Assembly (NCBI RefSeq): GCF_037038585.1
Contig: NC_092526.1
Coordinates: forward strand, 35,167,501-35,231,500
Direction of reading: 5' to 3'
DNA: 64,000 nucleotides
Source: Patagioenas fasciata
Lineage: Eukaryota; Chordata; Aves; Columbiformes; Columbidae
Below, piece after piece: positions 24,755 through 38,400 of the stretch (the first letter of the stretch is position 1; each line of letters starts with the position of its first letter). The position numbers and the translations under genes were made by a program. Under the pieces are notes generated by a model. It was not told where the DNA came from. It ran no database searches and saw nothing but the letters and a program-made list of their open reading frames with translations.

Positions 24755-25154
24755 GTGAAAGCTGTTTGCTCTGAAGTTGCTTCCTCTGCCCCCTTCTCCT
24801 GCCCCACAGGAGCATCCCATCATTTTTGAGAGAGGAGATGGCTGCCACGGAGCAAAACCAGATGTTTTCCAGCTGATTCCAGGAAACACCCTTTCGATGC
24901 AGCAAAGAAACACGGCTGCAGCATGTAGTTGTTAGACTGGGTTGCTCATCCCATGCTGCAAACAAGCCCTGTGCAAAGCTATTGGTTCCCTCTCCCCAGC
25001 TTGCATGGTAAATCGAGCAGCCTTTGTGCCCAGCCAGCCTGACCGCACTGCCTGTATAAAGTGCTTTAAGTTCTCTTTTAGGGGGAAGGCATTAGCATGG
25101 TGTGAGGTCTTGTTTGAACGCTGCTGGCTGTTTCCTTAGGAACAGAAAAGGCTC

Positions 25155-25178
25155 TTTTTTTTTTTTTTTTTTTTTTTT
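25155..25178. repeat. Poly(T) tract, 24 bases
   Basis: Uninterrupted T run in intron 1. On the minus strand it would be a poly(A), but no retrocopy body is recognisable beside it. Confidence 0.95.
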
Positions 25179-26362
25179 GGCAGTTGAACAATGGTGTGTG
25201 CCCAGCTCGGTCAGTGGAAGAGCAAGGCAGGTGATGCTTTATGGTCACTGCTGCCCTTATCTTGCTAGTGAGCTCAGCAAGGGCTTTGCAGGGTTCATTG
25301 CTAATTGCGATGGTGGTCCACCATGTGTCCTGCTTAGGGCTGCTAGCATGGTGACATTGGCACCAGCAAAGTGTTTGGACTCTGTGGGGAGCATGAGCCA
25401 TGTTACGGTGAGTTAGGGGAGTTGAACTGGAGTAAGTCCATGGAGGGGTTTGATTGGACCTCTTGGCTGCAGATCAGCATCAGTGCAGATGTGGCTCTGG
25501 CAAGTGCCAGGACTGGCTGGAGCATCCCTCAGTTTACTCAGCAGGGTGGAGAAGATGCTTGAGTTGTCTATCTAGAAAACACCTACACCAGGTAAAAGGT
25601 GGAGGAAAGGAGCATAAAGAGCAGGAATTTGAGTAACCAATGTGGTGGTTGCACAGGGAATTGAGACCAAAGTCTCCCAGGTCTCGCATGCCTCATGGAG
25701 TACAGATCTGTTCGAGCTGGGGTTGTGTCTTTGTGGGAGACGTTAAAGCTTTAGCGTGGGGTTATTCCCCGCTGCCTTGTCGTTGTCTTTGTTTGCATCC
25801 GTTCCCAGAGCAGATGGGGGACGCTGGGTCCCTCAGTGCAAGGGCTACCACAGCTATAATTAAACAAAGAGAAACTTTTTATTTTTTTGTAACTGATCCA
25901 GCTTCCGGAAAATGGCAGCTAGCTGAAGGCAGGGAAACAAAACAAGCCTTTGCCCCGCCAGAAAACACGTCCTCACCTCTATGGCATTTCCTTGCTTTCT
26001 TTCCCCCCTCGCCAGCCTCCCTCCCCAGCCCCCCTCCCCAGCCCCTCGCATCCTGACCACTGCATTGAAAACCTACCATCAGATTAGCTGTGCCGGGGTG
26101 GAGTTGCTCTCTGCCGGCATAAGTGTTTCCCAGCCGGCAGCGTGCATGCAAACTGAACCTTGGAAATTGCTCTTCTCTCCCACCCCAGACCTCTCCCTTT
26201 GCTCACAAACCCCATCATTAGCAATTTTGTTTTCCCTGCATGTGGCTGCACCTTTGGTGCAGATTGAGCTATTAAAGTCCTTAAGGAAGCACAGGGAACA
26301 GTTCCTAATGCATGTGGCATGGGAGCGAGTGGTCCTTTGCAATTCATTTGGCTTGGAGTTAC

Positions 26363-26548
26363 AGAAAAGAGGAGGAGATGGGAGGGAGGGTGCCTCCCAC
26401 AAAAAGAGAAGGAGATGGGAGGAGAGTACCTCCCACAAAAAGAGGAGGAGATGGGGTGGGGGGGGGGTGCTTTCCATAAAAAGAGGAGGAGATGGGAGGG
26501 GTGAATCCTGCAAAAAGAGAAGAGTTGTGAGGTGAGGGTGCATCCTGC
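26363..26548. repeat. Purine-rich minisatellite, five units of 34-41 bp
   Basis: The units begin at 26363, 26401, 26437, 26478 and 26512. Each starts with an A-run followed by GAGGAGGAGATGGG or a close variant, and ends in a short C/T-containing tail such as CCTCCCAC or ATCCTGC. The third unit is expanded by a long G-run near 26457-26467. Frames reading through it (Lys/Arg-rich on plus, Pro/Ser-rich on minus) are artefacts of the repeat. Confidence 0.9.
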
Positions 26549-27202
26549 AGCTTGTTTTCCTGAGCACTGGCTTCTCCTTACCTGTGGAAACTTGCCTGCA
26601 GATTTATTGGAGCAGCCTCTGGACAAGTGGTACCTCTGCAGGTACCTCCTCACGTTTGCTTGGACAGAGGAAGCCAAGTAGGTTTTTTGGGGTACGGGAC
26701 TGAAAACACAGAGCCCAAAGCAATGGGGTGGCTTGTTTGTTGTTTATTTGTTTTCGTACCAGCTTCCCGGGATGTGGCTCTTTTCCAGCACTTTGTGGCA
26801 GCCATCCTTCTTGTTAGGGAGCAAAACAGTGGCGGCCACAAAGCAAGCCTTTCTTTTGGCCTTTGCGAGCATTCTGCTTGGTTATCCCTGAGCAAGGGCT
26901 GTGGACAGACAAAGTATTTACTGTTCCTGGGAGATGGCGATTACCTTGTCAGTAAAACAGATAGCCCATGCCGCTGGCTCTGGCCTTGACTGGCTTATCA
27001 TAAGAGTTATGGGCAGCATTGCTCGATTCCCGGAGCTTATCACACGGCTGATTTGCACCAGACTGGGGGAAAGTTGCTCTGGGACGGGGACATCAGGGTG
27101 GTGGGTCTCCTCCTGGCACCATCCATCTGATACAGCGCTGCCTGGGTCTTCTCCATGCAGAGTCTGTCCTGCTTAACCTAGGGGTAAAAAGTAGATTAAG
27201 GT

Positions 27203-27292
27203 TTGGGTTTTTTTCTGTGTTGTTTTGTGTTTGTGTTTGTTTTTTTGTGGTGGGTTGTTATTTTGTTTGGTTGGTTTTGTTTGTTTTTGTCA
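27203..27292. repeat. T/G-rich low-complexity stretch
   Basis: Simple TTTG, TTTTG and TTGG variation over about 90 bp in intron 1, with no defined unit. Confidence 0.85.
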
Positions 27293-27675
27293 GTGAATGC
27301 TACCAAGAAGCAACTTGGTGCCATCAGTAAGTGCTTCCACGTAATTTTTCCACAAGTCTGCTGCTGCTCCCGAAGTGTGACATGTGCTCCCTGGAGAGAG
27401 CTGGAGCTGTGCACCTGATAGTTAATCGCTGCTGAAAAACTCTTTAATTAACTCAATTAGCCAGACAGTCCATCTGGACTCTTACAGTGACTGGTGAGAT
27501 CTGGTGAAACAAGGTCACAACACCACCCTGAGGAGGTGAGGATGTGCCGTGGTCTCCAGTGCATCCCCACTTTTGGACCTGCAGGGAATGCAAGATGTTT
27601 TTTCCAGGAGGTGTGTAAAAATTCTGTGTTGACATTGAGCACAGATCCCAAATACTTTTGAGTGAGCAGGGCTTG

Positions 27676-27710
27676 CTTTTCTTTCTTTTTTTCTTTTTTT
27701 TTTTTTTTTT
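27676..27710. repeat. Polypyrimidine (T with few C) tract
   Basis: 35 bases of T with three C interruptions in intron 1. Confidence 0.9.
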
Positions 27711-30700
27711 GCTTCTCTGCCTGATTTTCAGCACCGTGCCCTGCAAGAGGACAACCCTGCAGCTCCTCAGAGGTGCAACTGGCCAGAGCAGCTGGTGCCT
27801 CTCCAGCTCCTGCTCTGCCTATTAATAGGAGCTATTAAAATGTTCACCAAATCCAGGATGCAGGACATGACTGGGCATGGAAACAGTGAGCAAAAAAAAA
27901 AAAAAAAAGCTTTAGCCCAGCATGCTGTTTGAGCAGAGGAATGCATGGGCCTGCAGCAGAGATTTGGGGAGGGTGAGCATTTAATCCCCTCTCTGCAAAT
28001 GCCTTGCATCAGGGCTGACCAGGTGTTTTAAACCCTCACTTTACAAGCATCCCAGGGGAAAGCTGCTTGCCATTCTGCTGCTGGTTTTCCTGCTGTCTGG
28101 TTGTGATGGGAAATTCCAGCGAAGACAGGTGGAGATGCATCTTTTAGGTAATGGGGAGGGATGCATGTCCTCAAAGATTTGTGTGCCTGTGGATAATACT
28201 GGGGGGGAAACTGGGGCACAGAGTATCACTGTTGCCTGGGTTCATGCAGCGGTGTGATCTAATGGTCAAGTCCCTGTGTCTGTAGTCGTGATGCCCATGC
28301 CTCCAAAAATGGACTCTAAAATAACTTCAAAAGTGCATTTGTGGGGCGGGGGGAAATGGTGTTCAAATTTCCATGCAGGCAGGAGTCAGGCAGGATAAAA
28401 GGAATAAAAATGTTTGCAGTTTGGCCTAATTTTTGAGGGATTGTGACTGGAAAACAGTGATGCTGGTTCTGCATCAGATGGTCCCCTTGCACAGAGAGGG
28501 AAGGGAAGGTGTTTTGCTTTGGGAAGGGGCAACTGGTTCCTGGCTTTAAGGCAATTCAGCTTGTGAAAGCCGGGCAGAGGGTAATTCTCTGCAGGGAGGG
28601 TGGCAGGAGGTGATGCTACCCACATGGTTGCCGTGGGATGTTTATATGCACAGCATCTTTCTTCAGAACAAGTATCCCTTGCACGGTGCTGGGAGTCTCA
28701 CCTGGATGGTGTGGAGAGATCCCAGCTCATCCCTGAGTCCCAGGCAGTGCAAAGGCAGAGGAGTCAGCCTGATTTATTATTTTTGTGGGTTTTCCCCCCC
28801 GACTCCTCCTGCGGATGGAATGTGTGGGAGTCATGTGGACTCAGAGGTCGAAGCCTGACCATTATAATGCCTACGTAGTGCCGCAAGCACTTTATCCTCT
28901 TTTTTGACTTTTAAGTATAAAATCCTCATCCCTCTTCCCACAAAAAAATGTGAGTAATGTTAGAGAAATTTGGGATGAGGCCCAGCATACGATCGGATAT
29001 CCGGCTAAGCGTGTCTGACTTCTGAACTAAAAGCTCCCAAATGAATAATGTGTCAGAAGAAACAGCAGATTTTTAAGGATTGTATTTTGTGTTCTGCTTT
29101 CTCTCAAATCTTCAGTCTGTGAAACTTGGAGATGGCTGTTTTTATCACCTTGGTATACTTGTTTTATATGGAAGTACTAATATGTTGGTTGTCCTGTTGA
29201 AAACAAAGCTGACAGTAGTAAGCAGTAAATTAAAAAAAAATTAATGCCAGCTGTCTTGTGAATGCACATGATGTATTTTGGTTTATAGTCTTTACATGTG
29301 CTTGGTGAGTTGTAAATGTTGTTTACTGTGATAGTGCATGGTAAAAAAAGCCAGTTTCAGGTTAAAAGTGGGGATTTGGGAGACTGAAATACCAGTGGAT
29401 GTTGCTCTTAGTAATGATGAGTGGCAGTGGATGTCTGTCTTTTGGTTTTCTTTTCTCATTCTGGACAGTGCCAAAAAAGTTTCCATTTCTTTCCTGTTGA
29501 TCAAGTACACTCGTGTTGTTTGTCTAAATATAAATCTGTCCTAGTGCGTCAGCTGTGCCTGGGATTTCACTTCTTTCATGTGTCACTTCAAGTTTTAATT
29601 AAAAAAAAAAAAGTTCATTTGCATTGGTTTGATATTTAAGCTCTCTTTTCTCATCAAGAGCGCGTCTTAATTCTGGCTTGACCCTGGTGCTTTGAGTGTA
29701 AAGTCCTGCAAGGCTGCACGTGGCTTCAGCCGGCCATGCTGGAGAAAGCTCTCGCTGCCTCTTCTGCTTGTCCTTGCAGAGCTGTCCCAGCGCTGGCACC
29801 AAGATCTGCTGCATTTCTCAATGCGAGTGGTATTGAGATACGGAAGAGCTTGATTCTACAGGGCAGAAAATCTGGCGTGTTACTGTGAAAGACCCTGAGA
29901 AAAGGAGGTGTTGTCTAAGCGAAGATGGTGAAGATGGCCATGGGTGGTGCCCTGGCATGTTGATTGTACCTGCGATTGTCTTCTGTAGCCAAGAGCCTGC
30001 TTCCTGTAGATTCCAGCCCATGCTTTAGATATGGAGCCAAAATTAAAATACACACATTGCTGTGGTTATCAGAGCAGCCTTGAAGCAAAGGTGGTGGTGG
30101 GATTGAAGTTACTTTCCATAGGAATCAATAAATGGAGCATGTTCTTTGCATATGACCAACGTGCATCTGACCCAATGCATCTGTCCCTGAATACGTGGGG
30201 CTTTTGAACCTGATTTTAGTCCTTACTTTCTAAAATGAGGTATTCTTCTAGAGACAGCAGACAAGCTTTGGGCTTTTCTGTACACCCCTGGCTGTCAGAA
30301 GCAGCTTTGTATTTTTTCCTTTGATATGGGCACTTTTGTGTTGACCTAAGACAACCCCATGCCATGGCTTATTGTGCTTTACCCCCAACTCAAGCTGCAG
30401 TAATCCAAAATTTGGTGGTGTGGCTGTTACCACAGAAAGCTCAGTAGGGATGAATGGAGCACCCGGCTCTTGGGCTCAAACAGGAGCCTCTGAGGTTCCT
30501 CAAGACCTTGTGTCTTTGGCTTGAGAAGCAAGGGAGGTTCATCTCCTTAGAGCTTTGCCTGGGGCTGACTTACTGGAGATAGCAGAGAGGGAATAACTTG
30601 CCCTTTGGAATATTCCCTCCACAGTGGCTTAGAGTTCCCTGTGTTTTAGGGGATGCTCCTGCGAAGATGTATTGCTGTGGTTTGATGCAGGCATGGGAGG

Positions 30701-32334
30701 GTGTTCTGTGTTTGCAAGAAGTACAATGCGGAAGGTTGCAGAAACTGGTTCCGCTCAACCACAAAAGCTTTGCTTTAAGCAGGAAAAAATCTACCATTAT
30801 TTTAAGATGACTTTCAGGTGTCATTTTACTTTCACCTGTTGACTAAGGCTGCAAACATCATATCCGAAATTCAGCCCTGCTTCACCATGACGAGGAGAGC
30901 AATTTTGAGCAAAGGTGAAATTTTGTCAAATTTATGGAAATGACTATTTCTGTGTCTCTTGCTGAGGAGAGGCATCTTTCTCCAAAATGGCTCACCCCGA
31001 AGAAGGTTTTGTCCCAGCATAGAGCAGCAGTGTGTCTTTGACACTGCAACGGTGGAGGTTGTGGTCTCATTTCGTACCACGTTAATTTTGAGAGTGTCCA
31101 GACAAGGGCCGCAGGCATGTTTAACTGACGTAAAACTAAACAGTTCAAAGTGCGTAACTTTGTTTGCGAGTAAACCCTTCCAATGAACGCTTGGGTCTTA
31201 AAATGATGAAATTGGTTTCTTATCAGCCATCTGACCCATGATGATGGAATAGAGCAACTTTTAACCTGGCAGGACCCAAACAACAAACTGAAGTACAGAC
31301 AGACAATCAGGTGGGTGGTGTTATTTTTTGTGGGTTTTCCTTCATGGCACCATCGATGTTATGGAAAGTGCTTGGAGCCACTGCTTGGATTATATCTGGC
31401 ATCCTTCACCCCCAGGTTGTGTTCCTCATAGTTAATTTGCAGGTTGCACAAAGCCTCTGTGCAGTTTGATGGGCTTTAATTTCAGGGGTAACTAATTAAA
31501 CAAGCAGGTGTGGTGTTTGCTCTTGTGTTGCCTAAACACTCGCCTGTTTTGGTTTATCTCAAGCACTCTTCTGGCTGGCAGAGGTGCATGTCTGCACCTG
31601 GAAAGCTAATTCTGTTTAATTCCCACCTGTGGACAACCACCAGTCTAAATTAGGGCAAGGTCTTTGCTGCTGAAAACTGCCTGAAATGAGCCATATGGTC
31701 TTTTGTGCCACTGTAATGAGTCTGATGTTAAAAGCACACTATGAATTGAAGCAGGAATGCTTTCTGGAATGGGTATCCAGCTCGCTGGATTTGCAGGTGG
31801 GATCAAATTGAAAAACCAAGGCTTTTTGCAGCAAGTCCTAATCAGCACTCTGGGCTGGAGCAAGTATGTGTCTTCATGTCCGCTTCTTGCTTCATGCCTT
31901 CCAAATGGCATCATCACCTGGGGTTTGCTGTCCAGGTATTGTACTGCTCCCAGCAAGCTTGCTCTCTTCCCAACATGGGTTCCTGGACCAGGGATGGGGT
32001 CAGATGTGGTACATACCAAAGAGCATCCCACCCACAGTCAGGTTTAACCCCACCGGTTGCTTTCCTGTAAGAAGACCATCAGCTCCAGCAAATGATTAAG
32101 CTGCTTCAACCCAAGAATCATGGGGAAGCTGGTTTGGAAGTATTTGCCAAGGACAACTGCTTAAAAAGCAAAAACAAACAAACAAAGAAGGAAACAGAAA
32201 GAAAAGTATGTTTTGAGGAAATTCATTGCAGTGTCCTGATTTCATTTGTTTCTGCTTAACTCAGGCTCATTATGGTTTTTGTCTCCCATCAGCATTTTTC
32301 GTCTAGCTGAAGGTGTCATGTAATCCACCAACAG

Positions 32335-32425
32335 ATCAACAGCCAGACTCATCAGCAAGGTGTGTAAGAATATTAGATCAGGGGTAAGCTTTCGAGCGAG
32401 CTCATTGCTCGAATGAGTTCTTCAG
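32335..32425 (-). mobile_element. Possible ancient amniote interspersed repeat fragment
   Basis: Read on the minus strand, the stretch carries CTGAAGAA, a paired inverted segment, CTCGAAAGCTTACC, then AATATTCTTACACACCTTG. From memory this order resembles a widespread old amniote repeat with CTGAAGA..CTCGAAAGCTT..GATATTACCTCACCCACC. On the plus strand TTCGAGC (32391-32397) pairs perfectly with GCTCGAA (32407-32413). The family name cannot be given, and exaptation as a regulatory element is only a possibility. Confidence 0.35.
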
Positions 32426-35400
32426 TTTGGTAACCCAAAGAGGTTTTATTAATGAGCTAGAGAATCTGGCTGCTAGGTGGTGGTTGCTCAGTGTCCATGG
32501 ACATACTTAGGCAGCGAGCTGGAAACAAAACCCCTCTTTTTTTTCTTAAAATGGACATCTGACTGAGGTCAGGAGCAAGTCTAGGTGACCCAGGGACTAC
32601 CTGCCTACAAAGTCACCTTTTGAGTGACCCGTGGGTGGCTGCTGCGTGCCCATCCTGTGTGCAGCATCTGCATCTTGAAAGCAGCACCCTCGTTTTAAAT
32701 GGTGACTTACCCTTTTGAAGGTAAGTCCACGAGACTAAACAGGACTGACTCTTTTTCAGCCTTGGATGTTCTTAATGGGAGGAAGTGGTCAGTGTGGGGA
32801 TGATATGTCTTGGTGGAGTACTTGGGCAGGGGGAGCTGTATGGAGTTGGCTACATGTTGGTCTATGGACAAGTCAGAGCTAGCTCATCTCCAGACCTTTT
32901 TGTTGTCATCTCTGAGTGTTGCTGCACCAGTTATGGTGCCAGCCTCTCCATCCAGCAGCACGAGTGACTCTTCTGTGCCTGCCCTTCTCTGGTCATGCTG
33001 TTGGGACTGGTTTCCCAACATTGCAGCTGGGAACAAGGAGAGCACGTGGCTCTGCGCATTGCACCAGCAATTCAGCTGAGAACAGCTACTTCTTTCCATC
33101 AGACAAAGATGAAATTAGTGAAGGGTGATGGAGACAGGGCACTGAAGTGTTGATGCAGTTAAAGCTCTGTCATCATCTCCACTTAGGGGAAGCTCAGCTT
33201 TTCAGGGACTCATTTGCTTCAGCTTTTGACAGCTCTTGAAGTCCAAATTAGCATCCAAATTATCTGAGTAAGGAGACACTGCTGGGACTGTGGCCCTTAC
33301 AGTGGCATGACAGTGTGTTGCTCTGAGACTTTCTCAATGAAAGCCTTTTACCACATTTGACATTTTTGTTGCCATGGTGAATTTGGTGTCCTGAGATGGG
33401 GAGGTGGGGTTTGAGTCACCCCCCCTCAAGTGCACCAGGTGTTAATGAGAGAGTTCTTGCAGTACCCATGGAGGCAGAAAACCATGTCCCCTCCTTAATT
33501 GTTTCATGTGGTTGCCCTTTGCCTGCTCAAGGCTGTTTCTTCTTCAAAAGTGTCTCCTCCTGGCTAGCAGCTGGATTGTCGCTCTGGAAATCTGGGTTTC
33601 ATTTTCCCTCTGCCACAAATTGCCTGCATGAGCTTGTGATATTGCCTGATCTGGCTCAAATCTGAGTTTCCCTGGCTTGAAAAGCACTTGGTCCTTGCTT
33701 TTTGCCTCTGAACATCCCTCAGGAACAGTTTTGTTTTGGCCGTTGGCTGAGCTCTTGGGCTTGCAAAGGATTTTGAAGGGCTGCAAGGGCTTGGAGAAAG
33801 AATGTGTTCTCCTTCCCTGGGCTCCTGTTGCCTCTAAGAGTTTTAAACTTGAGTTTGTGTCTTTTATGTTTAACCCCTGGGAGTTCAACATATGATTTTA
33901 GGTTTTCATGTTTTTGTTGGTGCCTATGGGGACTTGGCTGGAACAGACTCCTTGCCCTGGCAAAAGAGGGTCCATCTGCAGGTCCTTGTTTAAAACAAAA
34001 CAAACTTTTGGGACTGTCCTACCTGAAACAGTAGGGAGAGGCTAGATCAGGACTGAATTCTGCCTCTTCTGATTGGAGGGCTAGTGGACATCAGATGGGG
34101 CTCTCACCAGCACCTTCCTGATGGAATGAGTTTTCCATTGCCTGGGCAGCAGACATGTGAAACTCCTTGCTGAAGGAACCATCTGTCTGTGCCTGGGTTT
34201 CCGCAGCATCAGCTACCCCAAGGACTGTGCCATTGGAGACATCCCTGTGCCTTATTTTTGTTGGAGATGGCAGAGGGGGTGACTGGTCTCATAGCCCATG
34301 GTAGCCTTGAAGCCACTAACAACTTTATTTACATCCGTGCTTTATTATCAGGACTCGCGTGTGTGTAATGGTTTTATTGCTGGGAAGCATTGCTGTCTGA
34401 TAGTAGGGCCTGGGCTATCAATCCAGGAGCATCCTTTTTATGGCTCTATAAACCTCATGAGGGTTTCTGTGATCTACAGCACAGGCAGCACCTTCCTACA
34501 CTTGCAGACTTTTTAAACCTTTGCCACACTGACACCGTTTTCAGTGATTTTTGGACTGGGGGGCTTTGAAGTTGCCATGGATGCTTGGGGCAGTACCTGC
34601 ATCTTCGGGACCCTCCTGTGCCTGGGCAGTCAGCACATCAGTGCTGTTTTCTGCTTGGTGCCAAGGCATCCAGCTTTCCTTACCACGAGCGGCTCTCAGG
34701 CTGTACCTGACTCAGTCTCTCTGCTTCTGCTTTCTCGTCTTGGTGGCTGATTGTGTGGAGTATTAGTGACCAAACTCAGTGGGTGGATACTGGACTGGAG
34801 GCTGTGCTTGGTGGCAGCAGGAAGTCCTGCAGGGCAAGCTCTTTTCCCTCCACCAGAGACACCCCAGAGTCACTTGAAAGCCAGCTCTGGAGATGGATAT
34901 CCAACAAGACTCGTGCTCCGAAGTTGCTGCTATAGAAGGAAACTTTTCTGTCCTCCTGCATCACTCGCAAAGGGTGACATCCCACCAGGGAGGCTGTAGC
35001 ACATACCAGGTGCCAGCAGACACCCGCAGCAGTTGCTCAGCCATAATTACATTTTTTTAATCCCTTCTACCTCTTCACCATCAAACCTGACGCATGTGGC
35101 TTGCAGGCACCTGGCAGCGGGCTCAGCTGGCAGGATCAGAGCCAAGCTTAAGTTTGTGGGCAGGAACTTCACCTGAGGCTTGACGCAGGCTGAAGGGGAT
35201 GGCACAGCACGGGGCTGTGCCCTGCAGCTGGCTCTGCTGCCACTGCAATGCGTGAGCAGGGGTGTTGCATGTGAGCATCCCCACCACTTGCTGTGCATGG
35301 TGGGGATCAAGTCCAGAGAAAACCCCTGGGAGCTGAGGGTGCTGCAGGAGGTGTGGGAGGTTCTGATACTTCTGCAAGTTCCTTCTTGTTTGCTAGAGAA

Positions 35401-38400
35401 AGGACTAAAATGATGTCTTCTGTTCTGGTGAACTGGCAACTCCAAGGCTTGTTTGAGATAACGTGTTAATGTGCTCTTTCTAGTACAAAGAGCCTGTGTT
35501 TTTTGTTGTCTTTAGGGGTAGTTTATGTTTGGGTTGTTTTGTTTCTTTTTGTGGAAAATTAAAGCATTGGCTTTGCAAACACAAATGGTAAAGTAGGAGA
35601 AGGAGATACAAGAAAGTGACAGGGTCAGGAATCACTAGGGTCAACTGGACACCACCAGGTGTTTGGAGACACTTGGAGGCATCCTATGGCCAGAAGACAT
35701 CTCCCTGTGCTGCAGGGCGTCTCCATGGTGTCCTGCAGTGGTTCAGCTGGGCAGCCAGGTGGATGGGGCAGATGCTGGGCAGGAGGTCACTTGTTGGGTG
35801 TAAGTGATGAGGATGCACAGTCAGGGTGGTCTTTCCCAGTGCTGCGTGTGCCCTGAGGGGACTTTGAGCCATGCTGCCTTGATGATTGCTTGCAAGTGGT
35901 GGATACACTACATGGGCACTTGTGGAAGTGGGGAGTCAGCCGTGATTTTCTGCTGAGTGAAAGTGTGTTGAGCGACTTAAGCCCAATGGCTTAAGGTTGT
36001 GTTGTAGCAGCCATGAGGAAGCTCTTGAAGGTGAAGAATCCGCAGGGCAAAACCAATCGCGGTGACAGAATCTGGTTTGTGTTGGTGCTCCCAGGTGCTG
36101 CCTGAGCAGATGGTCATCAGCTCCTTCAGGGCTGGGGTGTCCCCTGGGTTTCCAGGAATCTCTTCTGTGACTGCTTCTGTGGTCTTGAGTTAAGGTTTTG
36201 CGACTGTGATAAAAGCAGCGTTTTCAATAAATTCATTCTGTAGAATGATGTGCTCTGTGGGTAGGGCTGTGGCTCTGCAAAATGAATTTCTAGCTACAAA
36301 GAGTTAAATTCACTTGTATTTAGGCAAAGCTCACTGTTTTTAAAAGAAACCTCCAAAAACACATCTATGTTTGTAGGAGAAGGAAAAGGCAAATTAAAAA
36401 CCATTATCAACAGGTGCCTGGAGTTGGTCTGGGCTTTGGCATGGAGAGGTTGACAATTGATTTGAAGCTCTCCTCTTCCCACCTTCCAGTTTGTGGCCAA
36501 GGTTAAATGGATTTAAGATTTCCCCTGAATTTGTACAATGGCCTTTGTGCCTGACCAGCTTCTTATGCACTCTCCAGCAAGAACAGGCATGCAGGTATGG
36601 TAGTTATTGCAAGGCTGATCCATCTTGTGTAACGGTGGCTGCTGTTGCTTATGCTTCCCATGGGCATGCGTGTGCCCTGGTGGGATGGACTGTGCGGCTC
36701 CCTGGCTTCAATGAGCTCCAGGGAGGGCGAGGAGGTGTGGGATGGGCAGAGATGTCCCTCAGTCCTCCCCATCTCCCTTTGCTGGTGACAGGTACCATGT
36801 ACTGCTCTAGCTTTGGCTGCACGTGGAAAGACCTTGCTGTCTCTCCAGCCCTGATGATGCCTGGTACCACCCAGCCCCATGAGCCCTCCCAGCTCTTATC
36901 AGCCCAAATTCTTGGCAGTCAGGGGTTTTCCATCATTGAGGGGTCCTCTCTCACCTACCTGGGTTGCAGTCAGTGCTTGTTGGAGAAGACCTCCCCTTGG
37001 CCAGCAGCAGATCCTGTTTCCCATCCTCGGGGTTTGCAATTTTAGGTATTCCCATGTTTTTATTGCATTTCCTTGCCCGTGGACACAGGGTTTATGCTAC
37101 CAGTGAGTATTTTTCCTGGGGCTGCTTTTTGGCAGTAACCCTGTTCAGCATGGCCGGATGGCTGTGCTACATCTTTGATTTATAGCTCAGTGTCTGGGCA
37201 GGGTGGGTCCGTCCCATGATCCCGTCAGGACCAGTTTGGTGTGATGGATAGAGCTGGGAGTGCTGAGGACGAAGTTTTGCCAGCCCTGCCGTACCACCAT
37301 CAGCCTGCGCTGGGGGTGCCAGGGGGCTCACCTGGGTCTGTGTGGCTAGGAGGGGAAAGCTTGCGGTTGCATTTCTGGGCTAAGCTGTACCAGACAGTTT
37401 GCAGAAGTTATTTTTAACCTTTTCTGTGCTACTGCACTCTGGGAAGAGCTGCTGTTGGAAAGCTGAATTCTGTGCATTCAACTGCTGCAGGAAAAGGACC
37501 TTTTCTTTTTAATAGGTTTTTAATAAGTCTTTTTAATAGGTGCTACGTTGTCACCAGCCCTAGACCCTCCCCAAGCCTGCTGCTGCTCCATGCCTGGTAG
37601 AGAGGTGATCCAGGAGCAGGTAGAGCACTAATTTGAGACTGTGGAGATCCTTGCTGATCCCCAGCTTGCTCACAACAGCATTTTTACACTGTGAGAACTA
37701 GCCAGCCTCTCCGCCCAGAGGAGCACAACTAGGTCTGCTAGGTCAGTCTGCATGTTCTGTCTGTCCCTCCTCCAAAACCTTACACATAGCTCCGGCTAAT
37801 GCAAAGTGTGTGTTCTGGAAGTCCCTGCTGAAGGCAGCTCTGCTGTTCCCCTGACTGGTGACTCACAGGATGGGCGTCCAGTGATGTCCTCAGGGAGCAG
37901 AAGCCCAGTGGATGGGGAGGGGAGGTGCCATAGCTGCTGTGTCACCCCGCATGATGCTGGCATAGGAGCAAAGGGGTATCTGGAGACAAGCCCTGCAGCC
38001 CCGCACCGCTCAAAGGGCAGCACCATCCCTGACGCCTCCATGCCCCAGAAAGCTGGTGAGGATTTGTGGGGTGCCAGCCAGCAGCCATGGGACCATGCTA
38101 ATCAGGGCTTCCCTAAACTCAGCAAAGCCTATTTTGCTAAGAATAGTGACATGGCTGGTACTATGGGGTGTAACCACCGGGGAGCTGCTGCCTGCAAAGC
38201 TGCCTGTTAGAGTCATCAGGGTGGGGGAGGCATGCAGCAGGTCCCTCCTGGCTTGCATGGTTGGATTTTACCCTGCAGCATTGCCTATTACGTGTGGGAG
38301 TGGGGGAAAAAGGTGTGAAAAGTGGGTGAGGGTGCCTTTGAGCTGATTGCATGACAAGATACTGTTGCACTTGTGTGGGGCAAGCTCTGATTGCTCACTA

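Noticed and set aside
25155-25178. Poly(T)/poly(A) runs as tails of retrocopies or SINEs
   Set aside because: No element body, target-site duplication or processed gene copy is recognisable next to any of the runs.
26079-26677. Open frames of 162-197 codons across the purine minisatellite
   Set aside because: The repeat itself keeps the frames open. Unit lengths of 34-41 bp change frame, and the translations are low complexity.
37317-37332. CTCF-like core (GCCAGGGGGCTC)
   Set aside because: Partial match to the consensus only, one of several similar G-rich strings. Not reported as a site without binding data.
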